A stretch of DNA of 64,000 nt from G965276675 sp965276675. GTDB taxonomy: Bacteria; Acidobacteriota; Terriglobia; Terriglobales; Acidobacteriaceae. The notes beneath the pieces are model-generated. The model was not told the origin of the DNA. It worked only from the letters and a program-made list of their open reading frames with translations, and made no database searches. Location of the stretch: positions 62,001-126,000 of the forward strand of contig OZ255624.1 of NCBI GenBank assembly GCA_965276675.1, read 5' to 3'. The translations under genes and the position numbers were made by a program. This document shows, piece by piece, positions 8,212-17,225 of the stretch. Every line of letters starts with the position of its first letter. The first letter of the stretch is position 1.

Positions 8212-8687
8212 GTGCATCACATCCTCTGGACCTCTGCTATGGCCGCTATTCTCCGCGCAGTCTTCGGGTACTGCTTTCTCGTCTTCATGGTGCGGGTCGT
8301 GGGCAGGCGTCCCGGCAAGCAGATGACACCCTTTGAGTTCGTTCTGATCTTCTTTATCGGCGGGCTCACTCTTACTTTCATGGTTGGGGACGAAGCCTCG
8401 TTCACCAATGCCCTCTGCCAGATCATCACGCTTGCGCTCATGCACTATCTCATCTCCTGGCTGCGCACCAAGTCTCCAGGATTCGCGAGCCTGACTGATG
8501 GAACTCCGCTCGTCCTGATGGAAAAGGGCAGTGGCGGCCCGTTGCCATGAAGGGCATGCGTATCGCCGATGACGATGTCATGGCCGCGGCCCGCGATCAC
8601 GGCCTCGAGACACTCGATCAGATCGAGTATGCCGTCCTGGAACGGAATGGCGAGATCAGCATCATCGAGGCCCCAAAGGCCTCCTGA
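8212..8687 (+). pseudogene. DUF421 (YetF-like) membrane protein, copy 1, frameshifted
   Basis: The N-terminal frame (GTG 8212) gives three membrane segments and DUF421 landmarks (VRVVGRRPGKQMTPFEFVLIFFIGG, split here by a hydrophobic core; later DGTPLVLMEKG), then stops early at 8548-8550. The expected C-terminal cytosolic domain continues in another frame: QWRPVAMKGMRIADDDV.. to YAVLERNGEISII, stop 8685-8687. One extra G in the GGG run at 8526-8528 restores a single frame. It is either a recent 1-nt deletion or a homopolymer sequencing error. DUF421 proteins have an unresolved role at the cell membrane. Confidence 0.8.
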
Positions 8688-8772
8688 ACCTGGCCGGGAG
8701 TGCACGAACTCCGGGTCTGCAAAATACGTCTGCGAAAAAAATACGTCTGCGAAATACGAGGGTAGTAACCAT

Positions 8773-9312
8773 ATGCCTGCACCGGTCCACAGAACGCCAG
8801 TGGAAGACACTGTCCCCAAGGTCAACAACGAGATCGCAGTCGGCGAAGACGTAGAGTTTCAACGCCGATGGTGGAGCTTTGAGCGCGGGGTCTGGATCCT
8901 CTTTGCCCTGATCGTGGCCCTCGATCTGGCAGGGGCCTTTGGCCGCGGACCGCTCGCGCACGCACGCATGCGCACCGCTGACGGAGCCATGGACGTGAAG
9001 TATGAGCGCATCGAGCGAACCGGTACGCCCTCGGTACTGAGCATCCAGTTCAGCCCCGCGGCCATTCACGATGGCAAGGTCCAGTTCTGGGTCAGCGAAA
9101 GCATGCTTGAACAGCTGGGCAATCAGCGGATCGCTCCACAGCCTGCCATCTCAACCGTAGGCCAGGGCGGTGTTCTCTACACCTTTCCCGCTACGGCGGG
9201 GTCGGCCTCCGCTGTCCTTGCGCTACGTCCATCCGCGCCCGGCATCTTTCCCTTCACTCTCCGAGTTCTCGGCTCGCCGGAGCTCCACGCCAACATATTT
9301 GTAATGCCGTGA
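8773..9312 (+). CDS. One-TM protein of unknown function between two DUF421 genes
   Basis: 179 residues from ATG 8773. A short cytosolic N-terminus (to about residue 33), one membrane helix (GVWILFALIVALDLAGAFG), then about 125 extracytoplasmic residues predicted as beta strands (VLSIQFSPAAIHDGKVQFWVSE.. ending ELHANIFVMP). The family is not recognised. The position between two DUF421 genes on the same strand suggests a partner subunit. Its TGA (9310-9312) overlaps a GTG at 9309 in the frame of the next gene (GTGA), implying coupled translation. Clear Shine-Dalgarno not seen. Confidence 0.75.
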   Translation: MPAPVHRTPVEDTVPKVNNEIAVGEDVEFQRRWWSFERGVWILFALIVALDLAGAFGRGPLAHARMRTADGAMDVKYERIERTGTPSVLSIQFSPAAIHDGKVQFWVSESMLEQLGNQRIAPQPAISTVGQGGVLYTFPATAGSASAVLALRPSAPGIFPFTLRVLGSPELHANIFVMP

Positions 9313-9323
9313 GCAGGGCTCCT

Positions 9324-9762
9324 ATGTACACCATTATTCACGCCATCATCGGTTACTTTTTCCTGCTGCTCACCGTCCGCGTGCTCAGCCGGCGCCCGGG
9401 CGCGCAGATGACACTCTATGAATTCGTGATCGTCTTCCTGATCGGTAGCGTCATCATTCTGGCGACCGTGGGTGACGATCGCTCGGTCACCAACTGTGTC
9501 TGCGCCGTCATCACCGTCGGACTTATGCATGGCCTCCTCTCCTGGGCAAAGGCACACTCTCCCCGCCTGGGGCCATCATCGATGGCACCCCGCTCGTCAT
9601 TCTCAAAACGATCAGTGGCAGGCCGACATCATGCAGAAAATGCGGGTGGACCCAAATGATGTGATGGCTGCGGCGCGGACCAAGGGCGTCAAAGAGCTGT
9701 CCGGGATCAAATACGCCATTCTGGAAAGAAATGGCGGGATCAGCATCATAAAGAAAACTTAA
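9324..9762 (+). pseudogene. DUF421 membrane protein, copy 2, with two frameshifts
   Basis: Starts at ATG 9324 (or GTG 9309 overlapping the upstream stop). The first frame gives the membrane part (VRVLSRRPGAQMTLYEFVIVFLIG) and the start of the linker. It is then displaced twice: one base is missing in the G run at 9569-9572, before IIDGTPLVIL, and one in the A run at 9605-9608, before NDQWQADIMQK. The third frame carries the intact C-terminal domain (DVMAAARTKG.., KYAILERNGGISII) to TAA 9760-9762. Restoring one G and one A yields a full DUF421 protein. Both lesions are in homopolymers, as in copy 1. Confidence 0.8.
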
Positions 9763-9826
9763 CGCCCTGGTCCTCTGATACCTGAAGGCTACGACGCGCC
9801 GCGATCCCAAACTACTGGACACATAC

Positions 9827-11308
9827 ATGCCTGAAGAGCAGGGGAAGACCCCAGCCCGCACTACTCCAGATCGCACTCACCCAGACCGCACCATCGAGAC
9901 CGACGTTCCGGCACGCATGGACCGGCTCCCCTGGAGTGGCTGGCACTGGCGAGTTATCACCGCGCTCGGCACCTCGTGGATGCTGGACGGTCTGCAGGTG
10001 ACCCTTGCCGGCTCCCTCGCCGGCATTCTCGAAGACGAGCATGGGTTGGGACTCACCGTCCCGCAAGTCACCGCCGGCGCCACCACCTACCTTGCCGGTG
10101 CAGTCATCGGCGCCATCCTTTTCGGCTATCTCACCGACCGGCTGGGACGCAAGAAGCTCTTTCTCGTCACCCTGGCGACCTACTCCCTCGCCACTGCCGC
10201 AACCGCGCTCTCCTGGAACTTCTTCAGCTTCGCGCTCTTCCGCGCCATCACCGGACTCGGCATCGGTGGCGAGTACGCGGCCATCAACTCCGCCGTCGAC
10301 GAACTCATTCCCGGCAAGGTCCGCGGCACGGTCGACCTGGTCGTCAACTCCACCTTTTGGGTCGGCGCCATCGTCGGCAGCCTCGCCTCCCTGCTGCTGC
10401 TCAACGGGCACATAGCGCCGGTGAACGTCGGTTGGAGGATTGCCTTTGGCATCGGCGCGGCGCTCGGCGCCGGCGTTCTGGTGCTGCGGCTCTCCGTGCC
10501 GGAGAGTCCTCGCTGGCTCATGCTGCGCGGCCGCGAAGACGAGGCCAACCGGATCGTCAGCGAGATCGAGGGCAAAATCTCGAAGCAGAAAGGCCAACTG
10601 CCCCCGCCCGAAGGCGAAAAGCTCAAGCTATCCGTGCAGGATCACACACCCTGGGGCGACATCTTCCGCAACATGCTCGGCGACAACCGTCAGCGCTCCC
10701 TTCTGGGTCTTGCCCTCATGGTCGCGCAGTCCTTCTTCTTCAACGCCGTCTTCTTCACCTACAGCTTAGTGGTCGAGAAGTTCTACGGAGTGCCTGCGCG
10801 CCGCCTGCCCATCCACCTGCTTCCCTTTGCGCTGGGAAGCTTCCTAGGGCCACTCATCCTGGGGCGCTTCTTTGACAAGGTCGGTCGCAAACCCATGATC
10901 GTCGCTACCTACGGCATCTCTGGAATCCTGCTGGCCGCAACTGTTTTCCCTTTTGCCCATGGAGCCTTGTCGGCCCGAACATTGGACATCTGCTTCAGCG
11001 TCATCTTCTTCGTCGCCTCGTCTGCCGCCAGCGCCGCCTATCTCACCGTCAGCGAAATCTTTCCCCTGGAGATCCGGGCCTTCGCCATCGCCATCTTCTA
11101 TGCGATCGGGACCTTGGTGGGGGGCGTAGGCGCACCCTTCCTCTTCGGCGAGCTCATCGCCTCCGGCTCCCGCTGGCACGTGGGCATCGGCTATCTCATC
11201 GGCGCGGCACTGATGATCCTCGCCGCTCTCTGCGAATGGACCATCGGCGTAGAAGCCGCCGGCAAATCTCTGGAGTCCATCTCCAAGCCCCTGCAGAGCC
11301 GAGGCTAG
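9827..11308 (+). CDS. MFS transporter
   Basis: 493-residue, 12-helix major facilitator. The first-half signature DRLGRKKLF follows helix 2, with a related GRFFDKVGRKPM in the second half. TGLGIGGEYAAINSAVDELIPG and VPESPRWLMLRGR are typical of the sugar/organic-acid porter branch. A hydrophilic N-terminus of about 40 residues and a charged central loop (residues about 235 to 270) are present. ATG 9827 lies 65 bp after the second DUF421 remnant on the same strand. Substrate not determinable; sugar, sialic acid or aromatic acid are all possible. Confidence 0.85.
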   Translation: MPEEQGKTPARTTPDRTHPDRTIETDVPARMDRLPWSGWHWRVITALGTSWMLDGLQVTLAGSLAGILEDEHGLGLTVPQVTAGATTYLAGAVIGAILFGYLTDRLGRKKLFLVTLATYSLATAATALSWNFFSFALFRAITGLGIGGEYAAINSAVDELIPGKVRGTVDLVVNSTFWVGAIVGSLASLLLLNGHIAPVNVGWRIAFGIGAALGAGVLVLRLSVPESPRWLMLRGREDEANRIVSEIEGKISKQKGQLPPPEGEKLKLSVQDHTPWGDIFRNMLGDNRQRSLLGLALMVAQSFFFNAVFFTYSLVVEKFYGVPARRLPIHLLPFALGSFLGPLILGRFFDKVGRKPMIVATYGISGILLAATVFPFAHGALSARTLDICFSVIFFVASSAASAAYLTVSEIFPLEIRAFAIAIFYAIGTLVGGVGAPFLFGELIASGSRWHVGIGYLIGAALMILAALCEWTIGVEAAGKSLESISKPLQSRG

Positions 11309-11668
11309 CTCACCACCAAGAATCTGCATTTTCTTCGCCTTTCAACTGAACCCGAGTGCCCATCCTGACCTGAGGCTTGCCGAAGAGAAGGGTGGGAGGT
11401 CTCCAATTATTCAAGTGGCGCCAATCGGAATCGACATACTTCCTTAGTTGTTTGGAACCGCTACAACATAAGTGCTATGTAAAAGAGCCGATGCGCGTCC
11501 ATACGCTCTTCTATCACTCTGGAGTTAGCCTTTACCGGCGGCAGTGGCTCGCCAGCGTCGTTCAGCACGCCGTCTGATGCGGTAAAGGCAATTCTTTGCG
11601 CAACTTTTTATGAACCCGGTGTTAACGTAGCTAATCGCACGCAATCTGAAGCAACTGGAAACACACCC
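11309..11668. other. 360-bp gap upstream of the arylsulfotransferase-like gene
   Basis: No gene, strong hairpin or RNA motif is recognised. It should hold the promoter of the following gene, but no well-matched -35/-10 pair stands out. Confidence 0.35.
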
Positions 11669-13855
11669 GTGAAAGCTCTCCCCCTAGCTTTTCTTCTGCT
11701 TCCTCTGGCCCTGGGCTGTGGTTCCCACCCGAACACGCCAGTGTCTGGTTTCACCCTTTCCGCCGCCCCCGCCACGATCTCCCTCACGAATGGCGGGGCT
11801 GCCCAGGCGATCACCGTCGCAGCCACGGCCCTCAGCGGCTTCAGCGGACCCGTCAATCTCACACTCAGCGGTCTTCCCGCCGGCGTCACTGCTTCTCCCT
11901 CAACGCTCAGCATCACGCCCGGGCAGCTGCGACAGATCATGCTCACCGCCACTGGCGCTCCCGTTAGCTCAGCCGCGAAGATCACCGTCACCGGCACGGC
12001 TGGGGCGTTCATCAGCTCCGCTACGGCAACTCTCGCCGTGACCCCTGGCGTTACCATGGCTGCGCTCAGCGCATCCAGCTTCGATTTCGGCGGCAATCTG
12101 GTCGGGGCCACCCAGACCAAGCCCGTTGTGACCGTTACCAACACCGGAAGCTCCGACCTGTCACTGAGCCCCACACTCACCGGCGATGCAAGCTATGCTC
12201 TCGTGCCTGGTGGCTCGTGCGGCTCCACTCTAGCTCCTGGTTCCAGCTGCGTTGAAAACGTCAGCTACACCCCAACCGCCCCCTCAGGAATGACCACGGA
12301 GACAGCGACGCTCAATTTCGGGTTTGGCGATGTTCCAGCAGGCACCCCACAGACCGTGGCTCTATCCGGGGCCTCGGCCGCTCTGCCCTCAGGAGCCGTC
12401 ACTGCCACCAACAATCCCCAGGTCGCGCTCTACAGCATCACCCTGCCCTTTCCCGGCTCCATCACGGTGAGCTTCGGCCCTGACATCACGTACGGCCACC
12501 AAACTTGGTCCAGGTCGACCAACGTGGCTGGTGGACGGGTCAATCTCCTGGTGGCCGGCATGCTTCCCAACACCACCTATCACATGCAAGCCTCCGTCCA
12601 GTTCACCAGTGGTCAAACCGCGACGGACGTGGACCATACATTTACTACCAAGGCTCCCCTCCTCACGCCGAATCTCACGGTCACCACAAGCCCCGGCCTG
12701 ACCCCCCAATCCGGCGTGGAAGAGCTCACTTTTGTGGCCGGCGGGACGAAAGGTCTCGTGATCACCGACCTGTTAGGCAAGGTTCTCTGGAGCTACGCTC
12801 TTCCCAGCGATTCCGGTGGCTACGCGATCGAGGGCGCCAAGCTTCTGGAGAACGGCGACTTCCTTCTCGCCATCGGCCAAGGCTCCACTTTCTCGCTGAG
12901 CGGAGCGAGTACCGGCCAAGGCGTGATTGTTGAAATACGGGAGATCGACCTCGCCGGAAACATCGTCCGCGAGATCTCCACCAACGACCTGAGCGACGAG
13001 CTGCAAGACGCAGGCTATGGTCTGACGCTCCAGCAATTCCATCATGACGTCACCCCGCTTCCCAATGGGCACTGGCTTGTTCTCGCAAATACCCTGAAAT
13101 CCTTCACCGATCTCCCCGGCTACCCCGGTGTCACCAATGTGCTCGGAGACGTTGTCATTGACCTTGACCGAAACCTCCAGCCGGTTTGGGTGTGGAACGA
13201 GTTCGATCACTTCGACGTCAACCGCCATCCCATGAGCTTCCCTGACTGGACCCACAGCAACGCCGTTATCTACTCCCCAAGTGACGGCAACATCATCGTC
13301 TCGATGCGCCACCAAAACTGGGTTGTCAAGGTTGGCTATCACGACGGTGCGGGCGCCGGCGACATCCTCTGGCGGCTCGGGGCGGACGGGGACTTTACGC
13401 TAAGCGGGGGCACCGATCCCACAGACTGGCAGTACGCACAGCACTATCCCTCATTGTTTAGCGCCAACAGCTCCGGTGTCTTCTCCCTCGGCCTTATGGA
13501 CAACGGCAACGATCGCATCTTCCCCGCGGGCGTCAACTGCGGAACCGCGGGCGCTCCCGCCTGTCAATACACCACCATTCCCGTCTTCCAACTCGACGAG
13601 GGTGCCAAGACCGCGAAGCTCGTCTTTCATCAGATCCTGCCCACCAGCCTCTATAGCTTCTTCGGGGGTAACACCGACCTGCTCGCCAACGGCAACATAG
13701 AATACGACCTCGCCGGCACGAATGGGGGCAGCTCTGACGTCTTTGAGGTGACCCCCACCAGCACGCCGCAGACCGTCTGGCACCTGCACTCCACTGGCGC
13801 CAATGCCTACCGCGGTTATCGCATCCCCAGTCTTTACCCCGGCGTCCAGTGGTAG
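11669..13855 (+). CDS. Arylsulfotransferase-family lipoprotein with N-terminal Ig-like domains
   Basis: 728 residues from GTG 11669. A lipoprotein signal (PLAFLLLPLALGCG, lipobox LALGC) predicts lipid anchoring. Residues about 25 to 130 are an Ig-like repeat (LSGFSGPVNLTLSGLPAGV), and about 130 to 235 a HYDIN/choice-of-anchor-like domain (FDFGGNLVGAT..). From about 340 to the end is a beta-propeller of the aryl-sulfate sulfotransferase type: LLENGDFLLAIGQGS, FHHDVTPLPNGHWLV, VVIDLDRNLQPVWVW, DWTHSNAVIY, IIVSMRHQNWVVKV. The histidines in FHHD, DWTHSN and SMRHQN fit the family's catalytic and binding histidines. Probable role: moving a sulfuryl group between phenolic compounds, or a degenerate propeller with another use. 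Confidence 0.8.
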   Translation: MKALPLAFLLLPLALGCGSHPNTPVSGFTLSAAPATISLTNGGAAQAITVAATALSGFSGPVNLTLSGLPAGVTASPSTLSITPGQLRQIMLTATGAPVSSAAKITVTGTAGAFISSATATLAVTPGVTMAALSASSFDFGGNLVGATQTKPVVTVTNTGSSDLSLSPTLTGDASYALVPGGSCGSTLAPGSSCVENVSYTPTAPSGMTTETATLNFGFGDVPAGTPQTVALSGASAALPSGAVTATNNPQVALYSITLPFPGSITVSFGPDITYGHQTWSRSTNVAGGRVNLLVAGMLPNTTYHMQASVQFTSGQTATDVDHTFTTKAPLLTPNLTVTTSPGLTPQSGVEELTFVAGGTKGLVITDLLGKVLWSYALPSDSGGYAIEGAKLLENGDFLLAIGQGSTFSLSGASTGQGVIVEIREIDLAGNIVREISTNDLSDELQDAGYGLTLQQFHHDVTPLPNGHWLVLANTLKSFTDLPGYPGVTNVLGDVVIDLDRNLQPVWVWNEFDHFDVNRHPMSFPDWTHSNAVIYSPSDGNIIVSMRHQNWVVKVGYHDGAGAGDILWRLGADGDFTLSGGTDPTDWQYAQHYPSLFSANSSGVFSLGLMDNGNDRIFPAGVNCGTAGAPACQYTTIPVFQLDEGAKTAKLVFHQILPTSLYSFFGGNTDLLANGNIEYDLAGTNGGSSDVFEVTPTSTPQTVWHLHSTGANAYRGYRIPSLYPGVQW

Positions 13856-14075
13856 CCCGTGCGACCGCCTTTTACAGTCGCATCGCGCATGCCGAGCATG
13901 AAGTCCTGAGCCATATCGGGGCTTCACAAAGCTTTAACCACAGTCATAACCGGCGAGAAATGGCATTAGTAGAGAACAACGAGTAACCTGATCTATTTGC
14001 TACTTAGATATTATGCTATGCAACCGGGGACTAGGCGCTGCATCCGAAAGAGAGCAGTCAGAGAGGATTTCCCCA

Positions 14076-14315
14076 ATGAAATACAAGATCTTAGGTTTGA
14101 TAGCTGCGGCGGCACTGAGTGGCAGTGCATTCGCACAGACCGGCGGCTCGGATGCCGCAAACCCAGGTACGACTACAAACACACAACAGACCGACACTCG
14201 TCCTCACCATAATTACGGCTGGATCGGGTTGCTGGGCCTTGCCGGCTTGATTGGATTGCGTAGACAGGACCACACCCGGACGGTAAATACGGCGACCGGC
14301 ACTACCCGGCAGTAA
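14076..14315 (+). CDS. WGxxGxxG-type mini-protein
   Basis: 79 residues from ATG 14076 after AGAGG. A signal peptide (ILGLIAAAALSGSAFA) is followed by a short polar stretch rich in Thr/Asn/Gln and a C-terminal YGWIGLLGLAGLIGL helix ended by basic RRQ. The repeated W-G-x-x-G-x-x-G pattern defines a family of tiny predicted membrane or sorting-signal proteins of unknown role. Followed by its own terminator. Confidence 0.75.
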   Translation: MKYKILGLIAAAALSGSAFAQTGGSDAANPGTTTNTQQTDTRPHHNYGWIGLLGLAGLIGLRRQDHTRTVNTATGTTRQ

Positions 14316-14353
14316 CGATCACGGCAATTCCCCTCTACGAGGATCGGAGAGAG

Positions 14354-14386
14354 ACGGTCCTCAGCAAAGAGAGGACTGTTCTTTTT
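14354..14386 (+). terminator. Intrinsic terminator of the WGxxGxxG gene
   Basis: Stem ACGGTCCTC (14354-14362), 8-nt loop, GAGGACTGT (14371-14379) with one G-U pair, then a T-rich TTCTTTTT tract. Well placed 40 bp after the stop codon. Confidence 0.85.
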
Positions 14387-14488
14387 ACCGGGTGCCCAGT
14401 CGACGGTTAGACCTCAGAACACTCCCGAACGCTAGGGTGGGGTTATGCGCCAAAGCGCATACCCCCACCCGCCTGGTCTTCACTCAAC

Positions 14489-15934
14489 CTACAAGCCCTT
14501 CCCATGCTCCTCGCCACTCCGCCGCCGCACAGCTCCCAGCGACTGGTGCCGCAGCACCTTCCCATCGCGGAAGACGACCTCAAGCAGGTCCTCTTCCGCC
14601 ACCCCACTAGCTACCGTGGTGAGCCCGCCACCCTCCGCCCTCACCAGCGCCAGTTTGCCGCGCTTCGACGACTTTCCTGGATCCGTGACCGGGTCTTTGA
14701 AGACCTCGCGCTCTTCTCCATTCACCGTGACCGACGAGCATTTAAAAGCGAACCGCATCATGTCGCGGTCTACCTTCTGCAGCAGCGCCCCACCCATGCC
14801 GAAGATGAAGTTTGCCGCCGACCATCCACCCGCCGTCACGTGCTGCAGGATCAGGTCCAGCGAGTGCCGGTTGATCCCGTCGCCCCATAGCAGCTTGATC
14901 TTCGGGTGCAGCCGCTTGTAGCCGGCGGCATTCTCGGTGCACCCAAACTTCTCCTCCAGAATCGCCAGCAGCCCGTCGAGCACCTCCGTTGGCTCGCCGG
15001 AGTCGGGACGGATCACCAGGATGCCGTCGCGCTCCAGCACCAGCGGCTTCAGCGCGCCGCCAAAGAACTCGCGCGCCGCCCGGTAGACATCGAAGCTATC
15101 TGAGACGATCGAGACGATACCGCGCGGGTACTGTTCCAGCATGTTGCGGTAGGCGTCCAGCTCGTGATCGCGTCCCCACGCCGTCATCGTGCTGTGCTCG
15201 GACGCCACCACGCTGGTCGACGGAATCCAGTTCTGGCTTCCCGCCGGCTCCTCGGCATAGTGCGCGCGCAGCAGGAAGTTGGCGATCAGCGTCTCCGAGG
15301 TGCGAAACGGGACCAGGTGCGCAGCGCCGCCGATCGCAGCCGACTCCTCTGAACTTGCGCTCCGGTAGCCGAAGTCGTGTAGCATACTCTCGGCCAGGCT
15401 CTCGCTTTCACCCGAGCGGCTCAGGTATCTCCGGATCGAGCCCTTCATCGCCTGCCCCAGCGTCGCCACCGTCGTCGGGTACCAGACCTTCTCCAGCAGG
15501 CTCTCCAAAAAGTTCGTTAGCCAAAAGCACCGCGCGCAGGTGTTGCGCACCGTCATCAGCACGTTGTGCGTCGGCACCACTGTGCCCTCGGCAACAGCCC
15601 GGATCTCCACCGGCAGCCGTCCGCCGTGGTCGCGGACGATGTGCAGCCACCCCACGCGATTAAATAGCCCCTCCTGCTGTAGGTGCCCCGCCAGAAAGCG
15701 CTCTGCCACATCCACATCGGCCTCCGTCACTACAGCTCCGGCCAGGTAAGCACGCAGGTAGTACTGCAGTCCGAAGAAGACGGTCGCCGGGAACTCACCA
15801 CCGCGCGACTCCAGGTAGCTGTAAACCTCGGTCGTGCCCGGCGGGTACTGCTTCCAGTGGCCGGTCTTGTAGGTGTCGCTGCGGAGCGGAAAGGGAAGCG
15901 AAAAGTCCAATGCGGTCGTCCTCGAGGTATCCAC
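14489..15934 (-). CDS. nadV: Nicotinamide phosphoribosyltransferase
   Basis: Joins nicotinamide and PRPP to nicotinamide mononucleotide in one-step NAD salvage. 481 residues, in the normal range for the NAMPT/NadV family. Motifs in order: DTYKTGHWKQYPPGT near the start, AMKGSIRRYLS, HDFGYRSASS (typical HDFG.R), ASEHSTMTAWG, VSDSFDVY, IRPDSGEP, LLWGDGIN, and FGMGGALLQKV with RD. The frame begins at GTG 15934 without a clear ribosome site. A TTG 24 bases in, with CGAGGA before it, is an alternative. Divergent from the luciferase-like gene, with unusual repeats between. Confidence 0.95.
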   Translation of the reverse strand: MDTSRTTALDFSLPFPLRSDTYKTGHWKQYPPGTTEVYSYLESRGGEFPATVFFGLQYYLRAYLAGAVVTEADVDVAERFLAGHLQQEGLFNRVGWLHIVRDHGGRLPVEIRAVAEGTVVPTHNVLMTVRNTCARCFWLTNFLESLLEKVWYPTTVATLGQAMKGSIRRYLSRSGESESLAESMLHDFGYRSASSEESAAIGGAAHLVPFRTSETLIANFLLRAHYAEEPAGSQNWIPSTSVVASEHSTMTAWGRDHELDAYRNMLEQYPRGIVSIVSDSFDVYRAAREFFGGALKPLVLERDGILVIRPDSGEPTEVLDGLLAILEEKFGCTENAAGYKRLHPKIKLLWGDGINRHSLDLILQHVTAGGWSAANFIFGMGGALLQKVDRDMMRFAFKCSSVTVNGEEREVFKDPVTDPGKSSKRGKLALVRAEGGGLTTVASGVAEEDLLEVVFRDGKVLRHQSLGAVRRRSGEEHGKGL

Positions 15935-15958
15935 AGTCTACTTGGGAGACGCCCAACC

Positions 15959-16050
15959 CCTTGCCTGGCAAGGAAACACAATTAAGCACTGTTAAGCCCC
16001 GTTTCAGACACAAAAACGACCTTGAATGTGCGTTAAACCGGCCTTAAACC
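15959..16050. promoter_or_regulatory. Palindrome and phased TTAA repeats between nadV and the LLM gene
   Basis: Contains a perfect 15-bp palindrome CCTTGCC-T-GGCAAGG (15959-15973), 25 bp before the nadV start, and two pairs of direct repeats at helical spacing: TTAAGC at 15982 and 15992, and TTAAACC at 16033 and 16044. Such spacing is typical of operator half-sites. No regulator gene is adjacent. NAD salvage genes are often repressor-controlled in bacteria, but this site does not match a consensus I can state. Confidence 0.4.
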
Positions 16051-16098
16051 ACTGGTTTCGCGCACATTTTCGCTATCCACGTTCATCAAATAAAAGTG

Positions 16099-17148
16099 AT
16101 GGCAAACCCCAAGCTCAAACTCTCCGTACTGGACCAATCGCCCGTCCCGGCAGGCTCCACGCCAGCCCAGGCGCTGCAAAACTCTATCAGCCTGGCGCGG
16201 CTTGCGGATCGCCTGGGCTACACCCGTTTCTGGATGTCCGAGCACCACTCCATGGACACCCTAGCGTGCACCGCGCCCGAGGTGATGCTGGCCCGCATTG
16301 GCGCAGAGACAGGCCGCATTCGCATCGGCTCCGGCGGCATCATGCTGCCGCACTACAGTCCTCTGAAAGTAGCGGAATGCTTCCGCACCCTGCATGCGCT
16401 TTATGGCGATCGCGTGGATCTCGGCATCGGCCGCGCTCCAGGCGGCGGCCCCGTTGAAGCCCATGCGCTGCGTCGCGAGCGCTCGCAGCGGCAGGTCGAT
16501 GACTTCCCAGATCAACTCGCGGAGTTGCTCGCTTTTCTCGACAATGACTTTCCCGCAGAGCATCCCTTCAGCCGCATCAAGGTATCGCCACAGATGCCTG
16601 GCTCGCCCGATGTATGGCTGCTGGGGTCAAGCATGTGGAGCGCCTCGGCCGCAGCAGAGTTCGGTCTGCCGTACGCCTTCGCGCACTTCTTCAGCCCGGT
16701 GTCCACGCGTGCCGCGATCGAGCACTATCGCGAGGCATTCGTCGAAACGCGCAGGCGCTCTGCGCCGGAGGCTTCTGTCGCTGTTGGCATCATCTGCGCC
16801 GAGACGCAAGAGGAAGCAGAGTACCTCGCCAGCAGCGTGCGGCTGCTGACGCGACGCATCCGCCAGGGCGACCGTCGCCCGGTACCCGCGCCAGAGGACT
16901 CGTTGCGAGAGCTCCGCGCCCAAGGAGAGTTCCGCATGGAAGAAGGCGAGTGGGGCCGCTACTTCGTGGGCACACCAGATAAAGTGAGCCGCGAGGTGAA
17001 TGCTATGGCCGCTGCGCTCCATGTTGACGAAGTGATCGCCGTCACCATCGTTCACGATCACGCGGCGCGGCTGCACTCCTATGAGTTGCTGGCCGACGCA
17101 TTTGAGCTAGCTGGCACAGGGACAGTCTCGCTACCGCTTACAGCTTGA
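16099..17148 (+). CDS. Luciferase-like flavin monooxygenase (MsnO8-type LLM)
   Basis: 349-residue TIM-barrel flavin-dependent oxidoreductase. It opens with KLSVLDQSPVPAGSTP, the usual start of the MsnO8/YhbW group, then YTRFWMSEHHSMDTLACTAPE, RIGSGGIMLPHYSPLKVAE, RVDLGIGRAPGG and WLLGSSMWSA. These are conserved positions around the FMN pocket. GTG 16096 immediately precedes ATG 16099; ATG is preferred. Substrate unknown; the family oxidises small organic molecules with FMNH2 or F420-like cofactors. Confidence 0.88.
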   Translation: MANPKLKLSVLDQSPVPAGSTPAQALQNSISLARLADRLGYTRFWMSEHHSMDTLACTAPEVMLARIGAETGRIRIGSGGIMLPHYSPLKVAECFRTLHALYGDRVDLGIGRAPGGGPVEAHALRRERSQRQVDDFPDQLAELLAFLDNDFPAEHPFSRIKVSPQMPGSPDVWLLGSSMWSASAAAEFGLPYAFAHFFSPVSTRAAIEHYREAFVETRRRSAPEASVAVGIICAETQEEAEYLASSVRLLTRRIRQGDRRPVPAPEDSLRELRAQGEFRMEEGEWGRYFVGTPDKVSREVNAMAAALHVDEVIAVTIVHDHAARLHSYELLADAFELAGTGTVSLPLTA

Positions 17149-17225
17149 TGAATCAGTGACCTCCCTAACCGAAAGCCACTGAAGCTTTGCACCGCAAGGT
17201 GCGTCCGCCTGGACGGCCAGTCCCC

